Below are positions 1 to 5,126 of a stretch of 14,097 nt of DNA, piece by piece. Origin of the DNA: CAZVWW01 sp964631265 (GTDB taxonomy: Bacteria > Thermotogota > Thermotogae > MWEM01); the NCBI GenBank assembly GCA_964631265.1, contig CAZVWW010000057.1, positions 1 to 14,097 on the forward strand. Direction: 5' to 3'. The position numbers and the translations under genes were made by a program. Numbering within the stretch: position 1 is the stretch's first letter; every line of letters starts with the position of its first letter. The notes under the pieces were generated by a model. It did no database searches. It was given only the letters and a program-made list of their open reading frames with translations, and was not told the DNA's origin.

Positions 1-15
1 TTCTTCTTTTTTCAC
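1..15 (-). CDS. 5' end of a divergent gene running off the left edge
   Basis: Only the first five codons are visible, so the product cannot be named. On the minus strand a GTG at 15-13 is followed by codons for K-K-E-E. An AAGGAG ribosome binding site lies at 29-24, 8 bases upstream. A second in-frame GTG at 21-19 would sit only 2 bases from that site, so 15 is the better start. A promoter with near-consensus elements lies about 30 bases further upstream. Promoter, ribosome binding site and start in the right order and spacing are the whole basis for this call. The basic then acidic start gives no family information. Confidence 0.45.
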
Positions 16-45
16 TTTCACAGCTCCTTTTTATTTGTTAGTCTG

Positions 46-75
46 ATTATAGCATACAGAAAGGAATAAGGACAA
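46..75 (-). promoter_or_regulatory. Promoter of the divergent left-edge gene
   Basis: Read on the minus strand, a -35 box TTGTCC (75-70) is followed by an 18-base spacer and a perfect TATAAT (51-46). The -10 box is preceded by TGC, which makes it an extended -10. Transcription would start near position 39, giving a leader of about 24 bases that holds the AAGGAG site. The distal end of the -35 box overlaps the dyad at 73-93. Confidence 0.65.
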
Positions 76-93
76 GAGCCGGTGGGGCTCTTG
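73..93. repeat. Perfect 8-bp inverted repeat beside the divergent promoter
   Basis: CAAGAGCC (73-80) and GGCTCTTG (86-93) are perfect complements separated by 5 bases. The dyad touches the upstream edge of the minus-strand -35 box. It could be an operator for that promoter or the first stem of an RNA. It is not followed by a T-run on the plus strand, and reading minus the flank is only moderately T-rich, so an intrinsic terminator is less likely. Confidence 0.55.
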
Positions 94-102
94 GCGGGTT
101 AG

Positions 103-130
103 TGGCTACAGGCCGGGGGACCAGTAGCCA
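103..130. repeat. 7-bp inverted repeat, second of an adjacent pair
   Basis: TGGCTAC (103-109) and GTAGCCA (124-130) are perfect complements around a 14-base G-rich loop. It begins 9 bases after the dyad at 73-93. The word GGGTTAGT occurs at 96-103 and again at 138-145, flanking this second dyad. The arrangement suggests a structured or protein-bound regulatory region. Its function is unknown. Confidence 0.45.
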
Positions 131-254
131 GTTGAAGGGGTTAGTAGTGACGTGAACGAAAAAAGTATGAGATATGGTATGGACTATCAATAGTACGATG
201 CCGTTTCGGGTAGTTCACAATAGCCCGTTGTTTTCCGTGTTCTAACCTCAACAA

Positions 255-263
255 TGTTATACT
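255..263 (+). promoter_or_regulatory. Extended -10 promoter of the pRiA4b-type gene
   Basis: TGT followed by TATACT (258-263) forms an extended -10 element. No good -35 box is seen at the usual distance, around 235-240. Transcription would start near 270, leaving a leader of about 28 bases with a GGGGG ribosome binding site at 286-290. Confidence 0.5.
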
Positions 264-297
264 AAAAACCTCAATAATAAAAAAAGGGGGTATCACA

Positions 298-885
298 TTG
301 TATACCAACGAAGTGTATCGCTTCAAGATCAGATTAAAGGGGATCAAACCGATGATTTGGAGACGGATTGAGGTTCCTTCTGATTTCACTTTCTGGGAAT
401 TGAACTATGCCGTTATTGATTCAATGGGATGGGAAGGTTATCATTTTTCCGAATTTATCATGAAAAATCCCGCCAGTGGCATAAAAGAACGGATCGTTTT
501 TCCCGATAGTGAAATGGGGCCGTCCTACATGTCCATGCCGGAGAAGAAGATCGCAGACTATTTTACGCTTCACAACAAAGAGTGCTCTTATATCTATGAT
601 TTCGGGGACAACTGGGAGCATGTGATTAAGCTGGAGGATATTCATCCGGCGGATGAGAATACTGTCTACCCGGTTTGTACTGGTGGAAAGCGTGCCTGCC
701 CGCCTGAGGATTGCGGTGGTATCGGTGGTTATTATGATCTTCTGGAGATCCTGGAGGATCCGGACGATCCCGAACATGAGGAAATGAAAGGTTGGGTGGG
801 GGAGGATTTTGATCCGCAATTCTTTGACAAAAGTCGTGTTTTTTTTCGAGATGCCAATGTCCTCCTCAAACGGAACAAAAACTGA
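298..885 (+). CDS. Plasmid pRiA4b ORF-3 family protein
   Basis: A 195-residue protein of the pRiA4b ORF-3-like family (also called IS1096 passenger-like), found widely on chromosomes and plasmids; its biochemical function is not established. Family features visible here: a basic opening strand with K-P-M-I-W-R-R-I near residues 17-24, a segment ending in M-G-W-x-x-Y-H near 43-49, the Y-D-F-G-D-x-W motif near 99-105, and a late C-x-G-x-x-A-C-P-P-E-D-C-G-G cluster near 127-140, followed by a D-P-x-D-P-E-H stretch. Length is normal for the family. The start is TTG at 298, chosen because GGGGG at 286-290 sits 7 bases upstream and the family core begins a few residues in. It has its own promoter and stands alone: the next gene starts 193 bases later. 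No transposase or plasmid gene is nearby. The family is firm; the role is unknown. Confidence 0.85.
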   Translation: MYTNEVYRFKIRLKGIKPMIWRRIEVPSDFTFWELNYAVIDSMGWEGYHFSEFIMKNPASGIKERIVFPDSEMGPSYMSMPEKKIADYFTLHNKECSYIYDFGDNWEHVIKLEDIHPADENTVYPVCTGGKRACPPEDCGGIGGYYDLLEILEDPDDPEHEEMKGWVGEDFDPQFFDKSRVFFRDANVLLKRNKN

Positions 886-896
886 CTGACTGATCT

Positions 897-956
897 TAAC
901 ACACTTGCACGGGATTTCAATACTTCCATGAATGATAAGGGTCTCAAGTCGTGTTA
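897..956. repeat. Imperfect inverted repeat downstream of the pRiA4b-type gene
   Basis: TAACAC plus ACTTG (897-907) can pair with CAAGT plus GTGTTA (945-956) with a single unpaired base (950), giving an 11-bp arm around a 37-base loop. No T-run follows, so it is not a classical terminator. It may be an RNA stem or chance. Confidence 0.25.
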
Positions 957-1012
957 GAATATCAGTGTAGAAAGCTATCGGGAGATCAATTTCAGGAATA
1001 CATGTTGTATGG

Positions 1013-1034
1013 ACGGTCGTTCTCATGTGACCGT
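1013..1034. promoter_or_regulatory. Candidate operator dyad over the phosphatase-gene promoter
   Basis: ACGGTC (1013-1018) and GACCGT (1029-1034) are perfect 6-bp complements 10 bases apart. They cover the place where a -35 box would lie for the -10 at 1039-1044, so a bound protein there could control the downstream gene. This is inferred from position alone. Confidence 0.3.
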
Positions 1035-1035
1035 G

Positions 1036-1044
1036 TGATAAAAT
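1036..1044 (+). promoter_or_regulatory. Extended -10 promoter of the exported phosphatase gene
   Basis: TGA followed by TAAAAT (1039-1044) matches the extended -10 form seen elsewhere in the window. There is no clear -35 box at 17 bases. Transcription would start near 1051, just ahead of the GGGAGG ribosome binding site at 1066-1071. Confidence 0.45.
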
Positions 1045-1078
1045 GGGGTTTTAGGAAAAACGAAAGGGAGGAATTTTC

Positions 1079-2134
1079 ATGCTAAGAAAGAGTATTGTTC
1101 TTACGATTTTGTTGATTTGTGCAGTGTTGACGTTTGCTGCTGTTTCAGGGACTGTTGCTGAAGTTGACAAATATGGGAATGTTCACACGGATATCCCGGC
1201 AGAGACGGTTGAAGAGGCCGGATTTGAACTTGGGGATATGCTTCTCATTAAGATGGAAGAGGAATCTGTTGAAGCACCTTTTGTAACTACTTACGGTGAT
1301 GTTGACATGGGTGATCCGCTGGTCAGAGTATCCGGTGGTCATTTGATGATGGCGTTGAATTATGCCAATTTTGCAAAGACGTATGGTCTTGAGGCTGGTT
1401 CAGAGGTCTCTTATGAGATGGTCGAGAAAGGGGCTTATGCAGAGGAGTTGGAGATTAGACAGTTAACCAGAACGGACGACAGAGAGGATTATGCTTCGGA
1501 TGCCATTTTCGCCAACTTCAGGGAGGTCACCATTGGTGAAATCGCCCCGGGCAAGTTGTATCGTTCGTCCCATCCCTCCATCGAAGACCCGAGAGCACCT
1601 TATGCTGCAGAATTGGCTGAGAAAGCCGGTATCAAGACGATTGTCAATCTCTCTGATTCTGACGAAGAGGTCAAGGAATTTTGTGCGAATTCTTCCTTCT
1701 TTGCGTCGATCGAAGAGAGTGGCAATATGGTCAATCTCAATATGGGTGTGGACCTGCTCAGCGATGAATTTGCCGGCAAACTCAAAGAGGGCTTGTTGTT
1801 TATGATTGAAAACGATACCCCCTATCTTGTTCACTGTGTTGAAGGTAAAGACAGGGCCGGTATGACGGTTGCCATCCTCGGTGCCTTAATGGGCGGTACA
1901 ACAGAAGAGGTCTATGAGGATTATGCTCTTTCCTATGAGAATTACTATCATGTTGAGAAGGGGACGTCGGCCTATACGTCCGTTGTCAACATTATTAAGG
2001 AGATCTTTGCATCCATCAACGATGGAAACCCGGTTAATGATGAGAATATCGGTTATGTTGCGATGCAATATCTGGTTGAACGTGTTGGTCTTTCCTATCC
2101 GGAGGTACTGGCGATTCAGTCAAAGTTGAGATAA
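1079..2134 (+). CDS. Exported tyrosine-phosphatase-like protein with SAM_HAT_C-like N-terminal domain
   Basis: A 351-residue protein in three parts. Residues 1-22 are a signal peptide (basic L-R-K-S start, long hydrophobic run, small residues near A-A-V-S-G), so it probably acts outside the cytoplasm. Residues about 23-125 resemble the C-terminal beta-barrel of SAM hydroxide adenosyltransferases/halogenases (DUF62): V-D-K-Y-G-N-V-H-T-D-I, then Y-G-D-V-D-M-G-D-P-L, then A-L-N-Y-A-N-F with G-L-E-A-G. The catalytic N-terminal domain of that family is absent. Residues about 145-300 are a tyrosine/dual-specificity-type phosphatase: L-Y-R-S near 160-163, a V-N-L-S-D strand, and the active loop H-C-V-E-G-K-D-R-A-G with nucleophile Cys253 and Arg259 (C-x5-R). 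The last 50 residues resemble the helical tail of GKDR-type phosphatases. ATG at 1079 has GGGAGG 7 bases upstream. Substrate unknown; phosphoprotein, phosphoinositide or inositol phosphate are all possible. The phosphatase call is strong; the barrel call rests on motif resemblance. Confidence 0.8.
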   Translation: MLRKSIVLTILLICAVLTFAAVSGTVAEVDKYGNVHTDIPAETVEEAGFELGDMLLIKMEEESVEAPFVTTYGDVDMGDPLVRVSGGHLMMALNYANFAKTYGLEAGSEVSYEMVEKGAYAEELEIRQLTRTDDREDYASDAIFANFREVTIGEIAPGKLYRSSHPSIEDPRAPYAAELAEKAGIKTIVNLSDSDEEVKEFCANSSFFASIEESGNMVNLNMGVDLLSDEFAGKLKEGLLFMIENDTPYLVHCVEGKDRAGMTVAILGALMGGTTEEVYEDYALSYENYYHVEKGTSAYTSVVNIIKEIFASINDGNPVNDENIGYVAMQYLVERVGLSYPEVLAIQSKLR

Positions 2135-2167
2135 ACTGCTTTCGTCAAGGTGGATGAAGAATCTTCC

Positions 2168-2217
2168 AATAACTTCCGCCATAATGTGATAAGGCTATTT
2201 GCATTATGGCGGTTATT
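2168..2217 (+). terminator. Long stem-loop, probable terminator
   Basis: CCGCCATAATG (2176-2186) and CATTATGGCGG (2202-2212) are perfect 11-bp complements around a 15-base loop. AATAA (2168-2172) and TTATT (2213-2217) extend the stem beyond a 3-base bulge. It lies 33 bases after the phosphatase stop. TTATT follows the GC-rich part, a modest U-tract, so it may end that transcript. Its right edge is only 6 bases from the ribosome binding site of the next gene, so it could also affect that gene's translation. Confidence 0.5.
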
Positions 2218-2234
2218 AATGTCAGGTGATATAT

Positions 2235-2876
2235 ATGATTAATTCGGAGAATGAGAAGACAAAAAGCAAGAGTCTGGTCAGGATACAGAATCTGTTTGAT
2301 CTTGTTCTGGCTATTTCCATGACACTGCTCGTTCATGATTTATTTATTCCGGCCGGTAGTATCAGCGCTGATAATCTTTCGGTTTTTGAGGCTTTAAAAT
2401 CATTGAGGCTGACCTTTTTAAACTATTTCATCAGCTTTTTTATTTTATCCGGTTTCTGGATCATGAACAACCAGGAGCTCAAGCTTCTAAAAAAAGCGGA
2501 TTTGCCCTTCCTCTGGCTGAATTTGCTTAATATGTTTCTCCTTGCCCTGCTCCCCGTTTCAACCTCCCTCAAGGATTTTTATGCCTATGTGCCGCTGGCT
2601 GAGATTGTCTTTCATATTAACAAACTGTTGATCAACCTGCTCATCTTTTTCCGCTGGCTCTATGTCATTAAGAATCCGGATCTACTGGACTTGAATTGTT
2701 CTGACAAGGAGACAATCCACTCATACTATCAGAAGAGCAAGCCGGGCTTTATAACCTCATTGATTGCCATCGGCCTTTCTTTTCTCATTCCGGGAATGAG
2801 TTCGATTGTTTATTTTATCTTCCCTGTCATACTGGTCCTTCACCGGCGGCATAAGACCGGGAGATTTATGAAGTAA
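2235..2876 (+). CDS. TMEM175-like (DUF1211) membrane protein, possible cation channel
   Basis: About 213 residues and strongly hydrophobic, with about six likely membrane segments (roughly 17-34, 52-72, 85-105, 113-150 in two parts, 172-205). The pattern fits prokaryotic TMEM175 proteins, which form tetrameric K+-permeable channels: an Arg followed six residues later by an Asp, then A-I-x-x-T-L-L-V in the first helix; F-W-I-M-N-N-Q before helix 3; and L-W-L-N-L-L-N with L-L-P-V-S-T-S. The signature usually written R-x-x-x-F-S-D-G reads R16-I-Q-N-L-F-D22-L here: Arg and Asp are kept, but Phe, Ser and Gly are replaced. Channel function is therefore an inference. ATG 2235 is preferred because AGGTG (2224-2228) sits 6 bases upstream; an in-frame GTG at 2226 lies inside that site. 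The gene follows a strong hairpin, and no clear promoter of its own was found. Confidence 0.65.
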   Translation: MINSENEKTKSKSLVRIQNLFDLVLAISMTLLVHDLFIPAGSISADNLSVFEALKSLRLTFLNYFISFFILSGFWIMNNQELKLLKKADLPFLWLNLLNMFLLALLPVSTSLKDFYAYVPLAEIVFHINKLLINLLIFFRWLYVIKNPDLLDLNCSDKETIHSYYQKSKPGFITSLIAIGLSFLIPGMSSIVYFIFPVILVLHRRHKTGRFMK

Positions 2877-2900
2877 TCTCTGTTGCCGCTTTCATGTATA

Positions 2901-2929
2901 TTGTTCTGGTGGAGAATATATGTTAAAAT
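2901..2929 (+). promoter_or_regulatory. Promoter of the MFS-sulfotransferase pair
   Basis: TTGTTC (2901-2906), a 17-base spacer and TAAAAT (2924-2929) preceded by TGT form a well-spaced promoter with an extended -10. Transcription would begin near 2936. The leader would be about 18 bases and contain AGGGGG (2941-2946), 7 bases before the TTG start at 2954. Confidence 0.6.
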
Positions 2930-2953
2930 CAGATTTGGACAGGGGGATTCACT

Positions 2954-4084
2954 TTGACACAAAGATCGGTAAGGAACTTCGTCTTTTTAACATTATTCGT
3001 TATAGCACTGACTGTGAATACGATACCGCCGTTGATGACGACGATCCAGGAGACACTTGGTATGTCTGTGGGGCAGTCTTCTGTTGTTCCTTTATCCATG
3101 ACGTTCGGGGCGATGTTTGCAACATTTGGTGGCGGCGCTTTGATCGCGGCCTTCGGTTTGAAAAAGACATTGTTGCTTTCACTCTCTTTCTCCACACTGG
3201 GTTGCCTCTTTGCCGCTCTGGCCCGGCATAATATCCTTTTTTTAATCTCAGTTTTTCTTATCGGGGCGGGTAACGGGGGCACTGTGATCAGTACAACGAC
3301 CATCTTTGCGCATCTGGATCGTTCGCTTCAAAAATACGGGATTTATCATGCCTTTTTTGGGGTGGGGGGGATTATTGCCCCGTTGTTTGTCGCCTTTTTC
3401 CTGCAACGACAGTTGGAATACCGTTATATTTTCGGTTTGTATTTTGGGATGCTTCTCCTCATCTGGATATATTTCATCATTCGCTATAAGAAGAATAAAA
3501 AATATACGCCGATCAATCTCTCCGAGGCTTTGAAGATTATCAAAAGAAAATATGTCTATGTTGTGCTGCTGGTCATTCTCCTATATGCGGGGATTGAAAG
3601 AGGGACCATCGTCTGGAGTTCCAATCTCTTCACGGATTTGTTTGATTATTCAAAAGAAGGTGCGTCATTTATTATAAGCGGTTTTTGGATTGCTTTTACA
3701 ATTGGCCGGGTTGCTTCTGATTATTTCAACGATCGGATCGGGCAGATAAGAACCTTTTTTGTTGCCGGTTTTGCTTCACTCTTTTCATTGATCATGTTGC
3801 TGGTTACCGGTTCATTCTGGTTCTTTATACTCGCGGCTTTTTCATATGGTCCGGTTTTCCCCTCTCTCCAAAAATTTATGAATCAGAAACTGGATAACAG
3901 GGAAGTCGGACTGCTCAACGGAATAACATTCGGAAGTACCGGGATTGGTATTATCTCATTTTCCTATATTATGGGAATAACTGGCGATCACAGCCTTTAT
4001 CTCTCTTATATGATACCCATAGGGGGATTTGTGGCTTTATTACTGATTTCGAGCAGAATCAGACAGTACCGGTTTGAAAAATGA
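2954..4084 (+). CDS. Major facilitator superfamily transporter
   Basis: A 376-residue inner-membrane protein with about 12 hydrophobic helices in two halves. The loop between helices 2 and 3 has G-G-x-L-I-A-A-F-G-L-K-K, a degenerate MFS motif A. The equivalent place in the second half reads A-S-D-Y-F-N-D-R-I-G, another motif A trace. A basic central loop near residues 177-196 (R-Y-K-K-N-K-K-Y then I-K-R-K-Y) separates the halves. Glycine-rich helix 4 (G-A-G-N-G-G) and helix 5 (F-F-G-V-G-G) are typical of sugar or drug MFS carriers, but the substrate cannot be read from sequence. TTG at 2954 is chosen for the AGGGGG site 7 bases upstream and the immediate run into helix 1. A promoter lies just ahead, and the sulfotransferase gene follows after 18 bases, so the two are probably one operon. 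Family firm, substrate unknown. Confidence 0.85.
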   Translation: MTQRSVRNFVFLTLFVIALTVNTIPPLMTTIQETLGMSVGQSSVVPLSMTFGAMFATFGGGALIAAFGLKKTLLLSLSFSTLGCLFAALARHNILFLISVFLIGAGNGGTVISTTTIFAHLDRSLQKYGIYHAFFGVGGIIAPLFVAFFLQRQLEYRYIFGLYFGMLLLIWIYFIIRYKKNKKYTPINLSEALKIIKRKYVYVVLLVILLYAGIERGTIVWSSNLFTDLFDYSKEGASFIISGFWIAFTIGRVASDYFNDRIGQIRTFFVAGFASLFSLIMLLVTGSFWFFILAAFSYGPVFPSLQKFMNQKLDNREVGLLNGITFGSTGIGIISFSYIMGITGDHSLYLSYMIPIGGFVALLLISSRIRQYRFEK

Positions 4085-4102
4085 TGTACGGAGGAATAGG
4101 CA

Positions 4103-5020
4103 ATGAATGAGATAAAAAAAGATGCTGTCTTTATTTGTTCTACGGGCAGGACAGGCACCCAGTTCTTTGGCAAGATGCTCTCATCAAAAATAGAGGATTG
4201 TTATTCAATCCATGAACCGGGTGCTCTATGGCTTTCAAGGCCTTATGAATGGGGTAAAAAGAGGAAGCGTTTCGGTTTTTTCAAGATGTCCATCGGCCAG
4301 TTCATGCCGAAACACAGCATGTTCAAACTCAGTGCTGACAGGGCAACCGGACGGATTGGTGATGAAAAGGCAAGGCGATATGTCTACTATCAGAGAAAAG
4401 AGTTTGTCGAGAGCATTGATGAATCACTTTATGTGGAATCAAATGCCCATCTCTTCGGTGTTCTTGACTTGATAGACGAGATCTTTACGAACTGCAATTT
4501 TATCTATATTGTGAGAGATCCGAGGACATGGCTCCGATCAGCCCTTAATACAAAAGAGTATGTGCTGTACTCATTGATCGATTGGCGGGTCTTTAAGGCA
4601 AGCCTCAGAGCGATTGATTATCCGGATGATCCGTATTACAACAGGTGGAAGCAGATGAGTAAATTTGAGCGTTTTGCCTGGTATTACAACAAGGTCAATT
4701 CCTTCGTTTTTGATAAGATGCCCGGCAGGAAAAATTTCAGAGTGTTTAAGTATGAAGAGCTCTTTAAGTCCAGCACAAGGGAAAAGAACTTCCGCGAGAT
4801 GCTGGATTTTGCAATCACATTCAATCACGATAAGCAATATGATTTTAGAATAAAGGAACAAACGCTTGATAAAAAAGTTCATTCCGGCTCGAAAAAGGGG
4901 CAATTACCCCATTGGAGGGACTGGAGTAATGAGATGGCTGGTATCGTTGAGGAACACTGCGGACAATGGATGGAAAAATTCGGGTATGGCCAGGAAGAGG
5001 AATGGCAACGTAAATTATAG
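4103..5020 (+). CDS. PAPS-dependent sulfotransferase family protein
   Basis: A 305-residue soluble protein of the sulfotransferase superfamily, which moves a sulfonate group from PAPS to a hydroxyl or amine acceptor. The 5'-phosphosulfate loop is at residues 13-22, S-T-G-R-T-G-T-Q-F-F, right after a hydrophobic strand (A-V-F-I-C). The 3'-phosphate-binding motif is F-I-Y-I-V-R-D-P-R-T-W-L-R-S, with Arg138 and Ser146 in the expected places. A C-terminal helix with W-x-x-x-x-G-Y closes the domain. A His-Glu-Pro at about residues 36-38 is a candidate acceptor-side catalytic element. ATG 4103 has GGAGG at 4090-4094, 8 bases upstream. It follows the MFS gene by 18 bases and is probably co-transcribed. 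No PAPS synthesis gene is in the window, so the donor supply must be elsewhere. The acceptor (sugar, lipid, peptide) is unknown. Confidence 0.8.
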   Translation: MNEIKKDAVFICSTGRTGTQFFGKMLSSKIEDCYSIHEPGALWLSRPYEWGKKRKRFGFFKMSIGQFMPKHSMFKLSADRATGRIGDEKARRYVYYQRKEFVESIDESLYVESNAHLFGVLDLIDEIFTNCNFIYIVRDPRTWLRSALNTKEYVLYSLIDWRVFKASLRAIDYPDDPYYNRWKQMSKFERFAWYYNKVNSFVFDKMPGRKNFRVFKYEELFKSSTREKNFREMLDFAITFNHDKQYDFRIKEQTLDKKVHSGSKKGQLPHWRDWSNEMAGIVEEHCGQWMEKFGYGQEEEWQRKL

Positions 5021-5087
5021 AGTCACCCGATAATACAGTGAATACTTCCCGAAAACAGGCAAAAAAACGAGAAAAGATAACTTAATA

Positions 5088-5096
5088 TGTTATAAT
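5088..5096 (+). promoter_or_regulatory. Perfect extended -10 promoter of the yicC operon
   Basis: TGT followed by TATAAT (5091-5096) is a full-consensus extended -10. No good -35 box is present 17 bases upstream (around 5068-5073). The 10-base word TATAATGAAC (5091-5100) is repeated almost exactly as CATAATGAAC (5101-5110), which could supply a second, weaker -10. Transcription would start near 5103, about 24 bases before the GTG of yicC. Confidence 0.6.
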
Positions 5097-5126
5097 GAAC
5101 CATAATGAACTCAGAGGTGGGATATC

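Larger units (their letters stand above)
16..297. other. Intergenic region between divergent genes
   Basis: This stretch contains the minus-strand promoter (46-75), the two dyads (73-130), four G-runs (84-87, 96-98, 115-119, 137-140) and the plus-strand extended -10 (255-263). Between about 146 and 250 I see only weak partial symmetry, such as CGGG/CCCG at 207-224. There is no credible gene and no tRNA-like fold. Confidence 0.6.

Noticed and set aside
84..140. G-quadruplex from four G-runs
   Set aside because: The loops are 8 to 17 bases long and the runs are also used in the dyads, so a stable quadruplex is unlikely.
76..145. Possible tRNA or tRNA-like fold in the G-rich region
   Set aside because: There is no TpsiC-type GGTTC arm, no 7-bp acceptor stem enclosing 70-90 bases and no CCA-like end.
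421..1026. Long open frame on the minus strand opposite the pRiA4b-type gene
   Set aside because: It lies mostly opposite a gene with clear family motifs, shows no family pattern itself and has no suitable ribosome binding site.
2920..3231. Plus-strand open frame overlapping the start of the MFS gene
   Set aside because: The MFS frame shows membrane helices and has the AGGGGG site. This frame has none and its start overlaps the -10 box of the promoter.
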